64,000 bases of DNA from Margaritifera margaritifera. Lineage: Eukaryota > Mollusca > Bivalvia > Unionida > Margaritiferidae. The notes beneath the pieces were generated by a model. The model saw nothing but the letters and a program-made list of their open reading frames with translations. It ran no database searches and was not told where the DNA came from. Each line of letters begins with the position of its first letter. Positions within the stretch are counted from its first letter, which is position 1. The translations under genes and the position numbers were made by a program. Where the stretch lies: contig JAQPZY010001471.1 in assembly GCA_029931535.1 (NCBI GenBank), positions 1,478,501-1,542,500 on the forward strand, given 5' to 3'. Shown here piece by piece: positions 34,160 to 46,215 of the stretch.

Positions 34160-35225
34160 CAAAATATCATTATTGTATCTGGTACTTTCTTCGTGTCGTT
34201 TGATCTGAAGGTGAAAGGAGATGCTAACAATGCAGTGGTAAACAATCTGGGTAGAATGCCTGCGATCTATATATCTATATCCTATTTAAACGATGCTATT
34301 TCAAGTTAAATGACTACAACATTTTCATGGCATACATATATTTATGGCTACCTGTAAAGGTTAGAACAAAAAAGATTGACAAATGCATCATGAATGAAAC
34401 ATTTATAAAGTTACGAAGAGGAGCTGCTTGTGCTCACAATACTGGTACAAAAAGAATACAACTTGTATCGTATGCAACTTGTATTGTATACAACTTGTAT
34501 TGTATGTAAAAAAGGTTAGAATACCACCTGACTTTTAGATTCTTACAGATCATTCTCCACTGTATCAATGTACTCTTCAGATTTAATATAACACTTGACA
34601 AAGCAGTTGAAGTTACAGCACGTGGTAATCAAGGTTAAGAGCTCGAAAATAATTGTCTACAGTGCGATACTATTACCTCCAAATCAATTGCACAATTGGT
34701 GAATAATAAGTACAGAAATGGAATTGTTTTCTTCTATGACTACATTGCTAGGGAGAGAATCGTTGACACAACACACAATGCATCTTTAATAACCTTATGC
34801 TTGATTCTCACAGAATGAACTTGAAGGGTGTTTTGCTACTGTGCAAAAACAGCGGAGATAGTTATCCTGAAAAGGGTTACAACTCCGCAATAGAAAAAGT
34901 ATCGATGAGAATGTCTTTCAAACATGGTTTATTCCCAAGGTTTTGAACTCATGCAACAGTTTTCAGAATCCATAAGTTATTTCTTCGAGGAACAACAAAA
35001 GCATACAGAAATTAGTAGCATAAGTGTCAACATTATTTTTTCACTGATATTCGTTGTATCTGGCTTGATCTGAGAAGTACACAGGACAATAGACTGCACG
35101 ATTGTGGTCTTAATTAGCCAACGTGCAACAAAGTATACACATTAGAATCGACAGTAATGTAACCGTTGATGCTCACAGAATATATATTTATTTTGTATCT
35201 GATGTTCAGGTAAATATTAAATATA
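34160..35225 (+). pseudogene. Polinton major capsid protein, broken
   Basis: The N-terminal part is IIIVSGTFFVSFDLKVKG followed by DANNAVVNNLGR. The middle reads MNLKGVLLLCKNSGDSYPEK and NSAIEKVSMRMSF. The C-terminal part reads IWLDLRSTQDNRLH and then, one frame over, DAHRIYIYFVSDVQVNI. These blocks correspond in order to the double-jelly-roll capsid proteins of Polintons, which would form the shell of a virion. The central region (34330-34800) is scrambled, with a run of repeated TTGTATTGTAT words, and at least five frameshifts or stops are present. Confidence 0.75.
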
Positions 35226-35299
35226 AATAAGCTCAAATCATTTCTCTTTTGGGCATGTACAAATGTATTTGAAAGAACCCCATAGTATAATAATGGGGA

Positions 35300-35805
35300 G
35301 GGGGTTACTAATTGCTTGGGAAAACATTGTTTGAACTAAATCTGATAGAAACTGAATACAAAAACTGTATCGATTATTTCGATTATCACCTGTCCAACTT
35401 TTATGTGCAACAAGATTGATGATAGAAAGTGGTTACTCAAAGATGAAAAGGTCATAGTGATAGATCCTGATGATATATTAGATAGGTGGTTACAGTTACT
35501 GGTTGACCTGTTCCAAAGAACCAATACTTTGTAATTTACAAATGTGGAAATCTTGACGACGTAAAAAAACAAAGCTACTAGCTTTCAGTGGTAGACATTT
35601 TGAACTATCAGTATAGGTAATCATGCATAAGTCTCTAATGAAGGATTTTAGTGAAATACACGTTTGTTTGGTTGTCTTCTATAGCAAAGACAGAAAAGCA
35701 ATGGAAAAAGTGTTCGAAGAGAACCATGTTATTGCAGTTGAAATGAAAGAAGAGATTGTTTATACTTGGAAGCAAAGCAAAAGAAACAAACTTTGTTTGG
35801 TTTTA
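35300..35805 (+). pseudogene. Polinton packaging ATPase (FtsK/HerA type), broken
   Basis: A Walker A remnant LGKTLFELNLIETEY lies near 35320. WLLKDEKVIVIDPDD and DRWLQLLVDLFQRTNTL follow. A Walker B region is degraded (YKCGNLDDVKKQS). Then come KLLAFSGRHFELSV and FYSKDRKAMEKVFEENHVI, ending near SKRNKLCLVL. The order and spacing match the DNA-packaging ATPases of Polintons, which pump DNA into capsids. One stop (after FELSV) and several frameshifts. The 3' end touches the converging polymerase remnant. Confidence 0.82.
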
Positions 35806-36636
35806 GTTTGTTGTAGTAAAAATCATACATCATCCAATTATGACTGTAGCGAATATTGCAAATCCACCATATATAGGTCTGTTGAGTTTGATATTTTAAT
35901 TTTTCATACGGACTAGCACCAAGTATTTGTCAATAAGTGTTCTCATGGCAAATAATACAAATTTGCATCTGTTCATATTTTAATTGTTTTCTATTTCTGA
36001 GGGTTTTCATCTGTTTGCCGAATGCAGCATTATCCAGTAATTTGAAGAAGTCTATCTCGAATTCATTTGTTGCTTTTTGTCTCAAAGTTGTATTTAGTTC
36101 ACTGTATGACTTAAGCCAAGGTTGTTGTTCAAACATAATTGTTCTGTGTACATTCGTTAATTTCAGTTTCAATTGCATGTTTAGATTTGGGTTTCTGTAA
36201 CGTATAACCTACTTGTTTTTGTTTTTCAGTGTAGTCACCAACTTAGGAACAGTTGGTTTGTGCTCTTGCAATAAGTTATCAATTTCTTTTGCAATGGAGA
36301 TAAATAATTTTCAGCTGGAATTAATTTCTTAGCAGGAAGTGGGTAGTATTTAAAATAGTCCAGTAGACTTGTTCGTATTTACAAATACACTTCAAGTATG
36401 CAACCAGTATCACTATTATCAGGTATTTGGATATGATTTTCTTTAAACCATCTAATTTGTTTTTCATTCGCCAATCTGATTTTTTGTCTGGTGAATGTTG
36501 TCACATTTCCCATTAATAGAGTTTATCAGTATCTAGATTTGTAATGAATGATTTACGATTTGTCTTATCAAATTCTCCATCATCTTTAATATTACCATTT
36601 CATCCACATAGAATTCGTGATTTTCTTGTGCATATC

Positions 36637-36857
36637 TACCGTATATACTCGCGTATAATCCGTGTCTAAATGCGAACAAAATAGACCCTGATCTGCCGTC
36701 GCATAATGCGCCGGAAGATCAGGCTCTATGTTGTTTGTTTTACTGATTAGTCCTTACAAACTGCATAGACCCAGATCTGCCGACGCATTATACGACGGCA
36801 GATCTGGGTTTATGCAGTTTGCAGTTGGTATTATATTTTACGCGAGAATATACGGTA
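36637..36857. mobile_element. Two-hairpin MITE inserted in the polymerase remnant
   Basis: 221 bp, with ends TACCGTATATACTCGCGTAT and CGCGAGAATATACGGTA and flanking TA. Both internal palindromes are present (GACCCTGATCTGCCGTCGCA facing CCGGAAGATCAGGCTC; GACCCAGATCTGCCGACGCA facing CGACGGCAGATCTGGGT). It separates polymerase motifs read on either side, so it is younger than the Polinton. Confidence 0.9.
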
Positions 36858-38691
36858 TGTTGTATTCTGCTAATACTTCTGCGAGTCACACTTTCATTTA
36901 ACAAATGTTTCTCATAATCAGTTAAAAATTCCAGTTTAACACCATATATCTTTAAACTCGCATCACGTGCTAAACCTGGTGCATTGTAATGATGTGCTGT
37001 GTAAAGGTTGTAGTGTTTCATGTATAGATTTCTTAATTCTTCGAAGAAGTCACAAGTATGTTTTCTTCACGTAATGGTCGTGTAGATCACCTAATGTTTT
37101 AAGGCTGAAGCGTAACAGCACATCTTTTGCACACTGATAATCATCACTGAGTATTTTTGATCGCTAAATGATGAGTGAAACATTTCTTTTTGTGGTAAAG
37201 TTGTTTTATTAAACGTATAAAAACTCTCCACGTAATCAAATGCATAAACATCTCATCTTTTCATTCCATCAAAGTGTCTCATTATTTCGATAAATTTTGT
37301 ATTGTTTAATTTATTAGCCATTTGTGCAAGAGCTTGACTGATAAATCTATACACCTATCTACGAATCTAAACGTACGTTTTACAGTTGTGCCTTTTTTCA
37401 TTCACAATCTCGTCAACTCCAAAGTCCTTACTAGACGATATGAATTTTTCATCGTTATTCCATAGTAGTTTCATATCTTAATCTGGATCATTTTTTCACA
37501 AGCTCCTTGATAAAAAGACGTGAATCGTATTTAGACAAGTTGTTAATAAACAACTAAAACCTAAACCTGGAGTTTTGATTCACATGCGCATCTTCTGTGG
37601 ATTCAATTATATTAAAGTCAACACCTGCAAGCATTTAATCTACTTCTATATCCATTTCTAATTCCATAGCACCAAATCATCAGCTTGTGTCATTATTTTT
37701 TATCAGTTGAAGACTAATTGCATGCAATAAGCAAGCTGAATAACTCTTGTCATAAAAAAGTAGTCCAAAAGCTGAATTGCATCATGGGAAAAATCTTATA
37801 TTTTCACATGTGAAAATATAAGGAAATATTTTTTACATGTGAAAATAAAGGAATGACAAAATATGAAAAATATTTTGCCAGTAATTTTCTATATTTCACA
37901 CTGAAGTATATAATAAATAAAGGTATGAACTTCCCATATTTATATTTTAAGCTACATTATTATGGATAGGTCATCCACAAAGTCTAGTTGAATGATCATG
38001 GTTGCGAACATTATCGTTGAATATTTGTTCTCACAGATATGACAAATGCAAGCTGAATTGTATTGCTTTTTCTCCTCCTCTCTGAAAACCATAGAGTTTT
38101 GCATTTTTAGGCCTTAATTCGTTGTTCACTAGTTTTCCTATCTTATCCAACCACTTGTAAAACACCTGAATGCAATTGGGTCCTCTGTAAATGATTGGTT
38201 TGTAAGATTTGTTAGTTGCTTTCTCATACAGGTAAAATCCTGAAGGAAGTGGGGTTTTTTTGTGTGTTTTTTGTTTTTGTTTTTTTTTTAGTCCAAGATA
38301 TATCTGTTGGATAAGTAGCACCATTACATTTTACAGGTGGCACATCATGGAGACTTTGAGTATGGTACACTGATAAATTCAAAGTCAGCCTAAACAGCAA
38401 TTGGAACTTTCAGCTGCTGATGATAATTTTGTTAATTTATGCAACTGATCTCTCATCAGTCATTATATCTATGGAGTTGTCTGGACTTTAACGTAGTCTT
38501 TTGTGATCTGATAATGTCTAGACTCTAACGTAGTCTTTTGTGATCTGATAATTTTTGTGGTGTATTGAAAAACAAATTAGGCATTTTTCAGATATATTTT
38601 TTCTTGCCATCTGTGTTTATCTGTGATGATGCCAATTTGGACAGATCCTTTATTCCAAAGTAATGGTACCTTCCATGTTTGTTGTTATTAG

Positions 38692-39262
38692 GATCGCTTG
38701 AATAGCAAATGACCAACATGTAAACGATTTTATTAAGATCGCTTGAATAGCATATGACCAACATGTAAACGATTTTATTAAGATCGCTTGAATAGCATAT
38801 GACCAACATGTAAATGATTTTATTAAGATCGCTTGAATAGCATATGACCAACATGTAAACGATTTTATTAGGATCGCTTGAATAGCATACGACCAACATG
38901 TAAACGATTTTATTAGGATCGCTTGAATAGCATATGACCAACATGTAAACGATTTTATTAGGATCGCTTGAATAGCATATGACCAACATGTAAACGATTT
39001 TATTAAGATCGCTTGAATAGAATATGACCAACATGTCAACGTGTTATTAAGATCGTATGAATAGAATATGACCAACATGTCAACGTGTTGTTAAGATCGT
39101 ATGAATAGAATATGACCAACATGTCCACGTGTTATTAGGATCGCTTGAATAGAATATGACCAACATGTCAACGCGTAATTAGGGTCGCTTGAATAGAATA
39201 TGACCAACATGTTAACGTGCTATTAGGATTGCTTGAATTTAATATGACCAACACGTCAACAT
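38692..39262. repeat. 44/45-bp minisatellite expanded inside the polymerase gene, about 13 copies
   Basis: Units contain GATCGCTTGAATAG and TATGACCAACATGT. The left eight or so are 45 bp with a AAACGATTTTATTA end; the right five are 44 bp with a AACGTGTTATTA end. The rightmost, most diverged unit encodes (minus strand) the HVDVLVILNSSNPNS stretch of the polymerase itself, and polymerase sequence resumes on the left with HYFGIKDLS. Confidence 0.92.
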
Positions 39263-39900
39263 GTTTTACTTTCTCTTTCACAGTTACTCTATGTTGTTTA
39301 ATGCTGTTTCTTTCCTTACCGCTCTCTACCCCTTCTGGTATTTCATATACATTTACAGATATATCAAATTCTTTATGGAATTTGCTTATGTAATCAGTTT
39401 TCATTGGACATATATTAAACCAACTTGAGTACTTGTACAAACTGTATTTTGATGGTCTATGTGGATTTTGTTATGGAGTATTTAAATTTGACTCTAAAAG
39501 AACATTCATTGTAGTCAAACATCCATTTTGTACTTTTGATTCTTTCCTATCCAAATTTTGGTTTATAAAATGTCAAATAAACTTGCAATGGTATCATTCA
39601 TTTCATCACTATTCATTATGTTCATAAGTTTTGTTCTGTGGTAAAATTATCTGTACTCGTTTTTCTACTTGTTAAATAATCCGTTTCGTAAGTCTGAACC
39701 ATAAGTCTAGCCGTACTGGTACAAAACAAACAAAACAAATTCTCTAATTTCCAGAATGAGTATTTCCTTCAAGTATGGTTCGATGCCGTTACAAAATTTA
39801 TTTAAATCTTGATTGTTAGCACCGTAGAATCTATACTCGTTTACATTTTTTCTTGATGAATATCAAAGTCTATTGGCAATGAATCTGTTGACATTTTGCT

Positions 39901-40320
39901 TATTGTATACATCTTAATTCTCTTCCAGCTGAGAAAGTATTAATGAGATTCAATTTTCTTCTCACCTGCTTTGGAATCGGCACATAAGGTAATGAAGTGT
40001 TCATCAATATTTTCAATATATAGTTCACTTTTTTGCATTTTTTTAAAAAATGTTTTTTTTGTTGTTCTTCTTTATTTTTTTAAAATATAATTTTTGTTTA
40101 AATTCATTTTAAAAATTTTAAATGTTTTAAAATTTGAAACGTTATTTTTAACGTGTAGCTTTTGAAATATTTTTTTTTTTACATTTTTGCAAAATGTCCA
40201 CTTCAATATCTAACTCCTCCGACCTTGGCGGTCAATATTGTTATCACACCACCCCCAGGTTCATGACAAATTTCCTATTTTCAGATCTTTTTCTACACTC
40301 CGTAATCTTATCGTTTAAAT
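39901..40320. other. AT-rich flank of the Polinton, nothing recognised
   Basis: Long T-rich and A-rich runs. I looked for a terminal inverted repeat matching 13000-13750 and saw none. Confidence 0.4.
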
Positions 40321-40612
40321 GCCGTTTTTATTTATGACATACCGTACACTAGATTTTGTGTCACGAGCATTCAGTGTCAGTCACCAAGATTTATAGATAT
40401 ATGTACAATCGTCACTTATTTTGACAGGCATTTTTTAAAAATGTCATCCCGTATGACAAATTGCATTTTATTTCTTTACTTATTGGCATATTTTGTTCTA
40501 ATCCCTTCAGTGATATTTTGTTCGATCAGAGGAGTACATATTCGGAACTGGAATACGAAATATGGCTCTCTTTAGATACTGAGATAAACTTAAATATTAG
40601 GGATGCTAATAT
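40321..40612. repeat. Direct duplication C, copy 1
   Basis: Blocks TTTTTATTTATGACATACCG, TAGATTTTGTGTCACGAGCA, TTTATTTCTTTACTTATTGG and TAAATATTAGGGATG recur in order in 40752-41038. Confidence 0.75.
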
Positions 40613-40712
40613 CCGTTATATTCAAATATTCGTATGTCCGTTATATTCAAATATTCGTATATCCGTTATATTCAAATATTCGTATATCCGTTATATTCAA
40701 ATATTCAATTGT
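40612..40712. repeat. 25-bp minisatellite, four copies
   Basis: Units built on CCGTTATATTCAAATATTCG, nearly identical, lying between the two copies of duplication C. Confidence 0.92.
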
Positions 40713-40751
40713 GTATGCCACTTTTTCTATTATAGATCTTTTTTTTCAACA

Positions 40752-41038
40752 TGCCATTTTTATTTATGACATCCCGTACACTAGATTTCATGTCACGAGC
40801 ATTTTGTGTTATTCACCAATGTACTTATTTGTACACAAATCACGTATTTCTATTCACATTTTATTGATGGCATCCCTTATAATTCATTTTATTTTATTTC
40901 TTTATTTATTGGGATATCTTATTCTAAACCTTTCAAATTTATTTATTTTTTGATCAGGAGAGTGCATATTTCGCTCTGGAACATAAAATGTGGCTTACTA
41001 TAGATACTAACATGGATTTAAATATTAAGGATGGTAAT
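40752..41038. repeat. Direct duplication C, copy 2
   Basis: Partner of 40321-40612. Same order of blocks with scattered substitutions. Confidence 0.75.
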
Positions 41039-41123
41039 TTTCTTTATATATTGTCCTTGTTGTCGTTATCTCCAAACAAGTATGGTTAATTTAAATGCAT
41101 ATATCTGTTTTTGTAAAATATCT

Positions 41124-41239
<116 letters not shown>

Positions 41240-42099
41240 AGCCCTTCTGGGCTTTTTATTAAACAAAGCAAACATGGATAATACCTTTACTTTATTAATT
41301 TTCTCATTAGTTTTTAATTTTTTTTATAAAATCTATGTTACAATGACTTAACTGCAGTTACAAGGGAAGTAATTCATAATATCAATTTATCTCCATTTGA
41401 CCATATGTTTTATGTTGACCCCCACCCCCAACAATATCACGATAGTATGGGGCTAGAATAATTCGAACCCCGTGCGTTTAAAAATTTTTACAAGTGTTTC
41501 AAAATCCCGAACCCTTTGTTTTTAGAAATTTAAACAGTTGTTTCAGAAATCCGATCCCAGTGTCAAACAGCTGGTGCGTTTCAGAAACACCCTACTATTG
41601 GATTTTTTAATAAATTTGACATGTGTTTTAAAAACTGGTCATAAATATCTATTCATGTCAACTCAACATCAGCTTTAAAACTCTGTCTAACCCATATTTT
41701 TTTTTTTTTTTTTTTCCTTGACACAATGTTTGACCTAGGTAAAAGATATTTTTCGCTATAAATATGATTTTAGTATTGTTACAAGAAAGTATTCGGTGCA
41801 TACCTATTTAACCTATGTACATTAAAGACTTTTATGGAGACAAACAAACAACGTCTTAACGAAACGTACCGTGATATCACTGGACGTTCTGACACACAGA
41901 AACGCTCCGTACAATGCAACGGTTTATATCCCGTTAGGGAATGGCATTAAAAGACACATGTCTGGCAATATGTGGCTTCTAATATTCAAAATACAACCAC
42001 CAAATTATATTTCACATTCTAGCAATGAAATATGCATCTTTCCCAAGTGCTGCAAGGAAGTAAACGACACATGACAATTTTGGATATGACTAGTGGCGT

Positions 42100-42260
42100 G
42101 TCTGCATATGTCAATAAGACATCAAAGCTCTAACTTTGTTTAGAAGCAATGCAGTGTTAAATAGACACTATTACTTAAGTGCAATATATCCGGTCGCGCG
42201 ACAACTCGTTAGGATCAAAGCATTAGCAGTCTGGAAATGTCGGAAAGCATCTGAGGCAAT
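42100..42260. repeat. Dispersed repeat, copy 1
   Basis: Shares GCGCGACAACTCGTTAG and ATCAAAG plus looser flanking similarity with 52035-52200. Class unknown. Confidence 0.45.
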
Positions 42261-42890
42261 CAGTGACCAATTACACGAGGGCTGAACACGCCAGATTGTC
42301 AAAGCATAAAACACAGGACTCATATTCAGTTCTGATTTTACAATGTCCTCAGACATTCAGTTCGAAAAATCATTATATAAACCTCTTGCATAACTTTTAC
42401 CACCAACAAAACTTCTACACAATGTTTTTGGGACGATTAATCCAACCACTGGACAAGGAACTTACACCGAATTTTTAATTTTATAAACTTTGCCATCATT
42501 CATAAACCGCATCGTGATGAACTGATTGAGAAAAAGAATCTGCCAAATTTCCTGTTCCACTAACAAGTCGAGACTGAACAATAAATCTGAGCATACTCAA
42601 TCAATCTCATCTACTTGTTTTGGACGGTTCAAAATTCTTCGTCTACTCGACACATGTTCTGTATTTCAAATTTCATTAATTATTGATTCCTTTGAGAGCT
42701 ATGACAAAGGTTTCACCCCCCCCCCCTTTTTTATAGATAATAGCCTATCGTGTCAAAAACACTCAATAGTACCATCTGATTTAGGCGTTAGATTTCAATT
42801 AACGCTGAGAATACCTCAGGGTACGAATATCTAGACTATATGCGATCATTTAGGTCACCATCTGAGGGGTATTTAGCTAAATCCATAAGT

Positions 42891-42891
<1 letters not shown>

Positions 42892-42935
<44 letters not shown>
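42892..42935. repeat. (GT)n microsatellite
   Basis: Pure GT run passing into a short GC-rich end. Confidence 0.97.
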
Positions 42936-42943
<8 letters not shown>

Positions 42944-43312
42944 AAAGAGACAGAAAGAGATAAATTTTGGCTGATAGATTTTCTGAATCTGAACTTAAAT
43001 TAAAAATTTCTTTGAGTCAGGTGAGTACATCACAGTATGAGGAGAGGTTATGGTCAGAATCAGCTTTCCTTATAACTGCATAAGTTCTCATCTTGCGAAC
43101 ATCTTATGCTCCTGCCTAAGATTAATTTACGTTTGAAAAGTGAGCAAGGAATAAATTGTGTGGTAAATTGTGCCGCTAACTTGTTCTAAGGCACATTCTA
43201 TTTTAAACATTACTGGGTGATGGTGGTGGTTGGTTCTTTTAATTTCAAATGTAACACTTTATAGACTTTTAGACTGGTTAATGATTTAAGTGAACAGCAT
43301 GCACACACACAC

Positions 43313-43317
<5 letters not shown>

Positions 43318-43363
<46 letters not shown>
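43318..43363. repeat. (AT)n microsatellite
   Basis: About 45 bp of AT, preceded by CACACACACA. Confidence 0.97.
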
Positions 43364-43365
<2 letters not shown>

Positions 43366-43867
43366 TGAAAAAAGTATATGATTGTGATAGTTACTAAATA
43401 GGATGTCAATTTACGTAAGCATTCCTGTTGTGTCACGCACAGGCTGAATCGGAAAGTTGGCTATAACATGTACAACGCTGCGAAATTAAATAAGATTCAT
43501 TCGTATTCCATAAAGATTTGGTTTACATTCAACTTAGTATCATGGTATTTATACAATTTTAGATGACCGTTATGAAGACAAGTATCACTGTTGTCTTCAA
43601 CAAAATTTCATAGACTTTTAGAGACTTGTAGAAAAATGTGGATCCATATGAATGGCATATTGTAATTTTATGTACATCGATTTTCTGAAACAATTTTTTT
43701 TTTTTTTGGGTAATGTTTAGAACTTCCATTGTTCTTCTTTGTTATTTTTTCTTACAACCATTTGGAATGTACAAAACGATAAGACGAAAAGCAACAAAAT
43801 AGAAAAGAAAGTGTAGATGTAAAGGCATCAATTATCATGCTCGTCGTCATTGAACGTCGACCCTCGA

Positions 43868-44018
43868 CGTAACAGGATGAAGCCGTGTTGGGATTGGATT
43901 TAGCAAAGACACTGAAAGTAATTTTGTTAATGAGATGTTTATTTAAAATGTAATTGAACGATGAATGAATCTGACACCATACTCATGCGCATAAAGTCCA
44001 ACAATGGATTTAACACTT
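43868..44018 (-). repeat. LTR remnant (3' side) of the second Ty3/gypsy relic
   Basis: Shares TAACAGGATGAAGCCG, TGGGATTGGATTTAGC, AAGACACTGAAAG, GATGAATGAATCTGACA and GCATAAAGTCCAACAAT with 47680-47830. The similarity stops abruptly after TTTAACA, so one copy is truncated or interrupted. Confidence 0.65.
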
Positions 44019-45211
44019 TTCCTTCGCGGATGTGCATCCACGTCTATGTTTGCGCAAGCAATGAATAAAGACGCTAAAAGTGATAAAACCTCTAAAATGG
44101 CAATGAATATCCATTTCAAAACAATGAACCTGGCAAAGAAAACATTCAGGGTTTATGGTAGTCGGCCGAGCTGCTGAAGTCTTTGACTTCAGGTATTGTA
44201 ACGTATTTTCGAGGTTAAATTCACACTTACGGCTATGAAGATTTAATTTATTCTGGGGCTAAATCAATGAAAAAAGGTACGAATTTATGCCAATACACAA
44301 TTTGTCATTTGATTAATGATTTAATACTTTAAAATTATTAAAATTCCATGGTGCAGTTCATTTCAGGTTAATCAGTTCAGTTATTCAAACATATTAATGT
44401 TTTCATGAGTTAATTGATCACATGATAAAACGTTTATTGCAATAATATAAATATCCAAGGAAAATATGAGAAAGTTAAGGTGGCAAAACTGTCGAAGCAA
44501 ATAAGATTATCTAATTTTTTTAGCACTTCTAGTGCATTATGTTCTACAATTTTCCTTTGTCCCTTTAAAATGTTGTGTGTCCCCCAGATCTGGAGGGTGA
44601 AGGACACAGTGTCCCCTGACCTTGTGATCCTAGGTGCAACACTGCATTAGAGATTCAGTGGTGCTGTTGTTCAGCCTACTGAAGTAATCATGTTTTGAAT
44701 TTTATATATGGAGTAAAAATCCGACTTCAAATAAACGTTGACGCTGATCACAAAATTTAATAAAGATGGCTTCAACATTCTCATTCAATGCAGTCAGTGA
44801 TGTGTAATAACATTTGTTCTTTCATCTCTTTGATATACTTCAGACAAATTGGGTTGTTCCACTTAGTGTACTTTACCTATGCAAATTAGCCTAATGATCT
44901 CTCTGTCAGCAGTGCTCAAAGGATTTGACACGACACATCACCCTGTCTATTGTGAGTCAATTAAGTAAATCTTTGAAAGGTGTCTGTTTATCTCTGACCG
45001 CCTTACCTTTTAATTGCCTCTAAGATAGCTGTATAAACTGCCACGAGGATAGTTTTACATGAGCTCTGGGCGGGACTGTTTACTGTTTATACATACCAAT
45101 CACGGACATATATCATGTTAGTCAAGAAATATAGGCTTTTTTTCTGGTTTTTTTGTGGGAAATTTTTTTTCTCAAAGATTCCTGAAAATCATGTTTTTCG
45201 AAACACGACAG
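44019..45211. other. Intergenic or eroded retroelement interior
   Basis: No RT, RNase H or other coding motif is readable. A GGAGGGTGAAGGACACAGTG segment near 44600 looks like the edge of another repeat but could not be matched within the window. Confidence 0.4.
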
Positions 45212-45454
45212 TCACTTGACTCGTCCTCTATGACCGCAGTACATACTATGTTCAATATCCCCCTTTTCAACTGTTTGATCAGGCCTTTCCACGTATCGTT
45301 TTAACATATTGGCATGAAATATTCTCAACCTACCTTCCATGTCGATACTGTAGTCTATTTCGCCCTTGACCTGTTTGACCTCATATGATCCTTTCCATTG
45401 AACCAATAATTTGTTCCTACTTGGAGACATTAGTACCAACACACGATAACCCAC
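45212..45454 (-). pseudogene. Integrase C-terminal module of the second relic
   Basis: 80 codons: GYRVLVLMSPSRNKLLVQWK followed by GSYEV is the GPY/F-type DNA-binding end of a Ty3/gypsy integrase, then MEGRLRIFHANMLKRYVERP. It continues, after a frameshift, the frame at 45465-45665. Confidence 0.75.
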
Positions 45455-45464
45455 GTCGAATTTT

Positions 45465-45754
45465 CTACTTCGCGTTACGCGGTTGTACTACTTCGCGTAC
45501 TTTCGACCCGACTTCGTCATGTGCCACCGGACATGTACTTTCTAATCTCTCGCGTAAGTCGACGAAGTATTGGTAGGTTGTTTTAACTTCCTCGTCCGCG
45601 ACATCACCCGACCATATTTCGCGCAGAATCCGCACAGAACCACGAATTGTCCTACCGTATAGCAATTTGAACGGCGAAAATCAAAAGCAAACAAAATCGC
45701 GTTCAAATATCGGTCCCAATCTGAGGGACAACTAGTTGGAAAACTCGCTACCAT
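45465..45754 (-). pseudogene. Integrase C-terminal half of the second relic
   Basis: Two overlapping frames. SDWDRYLNAILFAFDFR (frame ending at 45542) is the helix following the catalytic core. Then, shifted, LLYGRTIRGSVRILREIWSG-like sequence and TTYQYFVDLRERLESTC. The core with the D-D-35-E residues is absent upstream, showing a large deletion between the protease and this point. Confidence 0.75.
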
Positions 45755-45886
45755 CTGACGTGGTAAATTCCCTATACATTAATCCTTTCGTACGTAAGAA
45801 TTTAGAGCTCCCCCGCGTATACAATGTTTCACGGTACCGGACATGATTTTCTCCGCGGTCGCGCTCAAGGACGCGTCATGCCCTTG

Positions 45887-46215
45887 CTAACGCATAAATT
45901 CATAGCGCGAGATATCAGTCACGGCTTCCGAAACTTTCAACTTAAGCAGCGGCTGTTTCCCCGTCTGCGCCGAATAACGGGAAATCGCAAATCTGATATT
46001 GTTGGGAGTCTGGAGCCCACGACATTTCCAATCTTTAAGTCGTATATAGGATTGTCCATACACAGTACTTCCACTGTTCCGGTCAGGAAAGGCGTGACGA
46101 TTTCTATTCTCGCCACGGGAACACGAATAATTGTTTGATCTAATAACATACACGGGGATTTCAAACCAAGCATTTTTTCATCCCTAACGACACTCCGCTT
46201 TACCACGACGCCCAT
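45887..46215 (-). pseudogene. Retropepsin-like protease end of the second relic
   Basis: A frame with VKRSVVRDEKMLGLKSPCML, IVTPFLTGTVEVLCMDNPIY and DLKIGNVVG resembles the C-terminal half of a retrotransposon aspartic protease. The DTG motif itself was not found, so the call rests on pattern and position between the zinc knuckle and integrase. Confidence 0.5.

Larger units (their letters stand above)
35795..39900 (-). pseudogene. Protein-primed family B DNA polymerase of the Polinton, broken
   Basis: Read on the minus strand from about 39900. An N-terminal strip has EYRFYGANNQDLNKF, then FHKEFDISVNVYEI and HVDVLVI (39390-39240), then a minisatellite, then HYFGIKDLSKLASSQ (38670-38620) and PIIYRGPNCIQVFYKWL (38200). 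Towards the palm come YNAPGLARDASLK (36975), a MITE, then FEQQPWLKSYSELNT with FEIDFFKLLDNAAFGKQM (36070), and finally NRPIYGGFAIF and MMYDFYYNKLKP (35880-35800). The block that should carry the YxDTDS catalytic motif is absent, so the gene is truncated at its 3' end. Net of insertions the length fits a polymerase of roughly 1000 residues. Confidence 0.85.
41350..43860. other. Intergenic with microsatellites and one dispersed repeat
   Basis: Contains a (GT)n tract (42892-42935), an (AT)n tract (43318-43363), a C run at 42715-42727 and a segment (42100-42260) shared with 52035-52200. No gene was recognised. Confidence 0.5.

Noticed and set aside
35937..36200. 87-codon ORF on the plus strand
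   Set aside because: It is antisense to the polymerase block with FEIDFFKLLDNAAFGKQM, which is the recognisable reading.
38588..39078. 142- and 148-codon repetitive ORFs on the minus strand
   Set aside because: They are translations of the 44/45-bp minisatellite; the underlying gene is the polymerase pseudogene.
45385..45576. Plus-strand ORFs over 45.4-47.3 kb
   Set aside because: They are antisense to the minus-strand gag, protease and integrase remnants.
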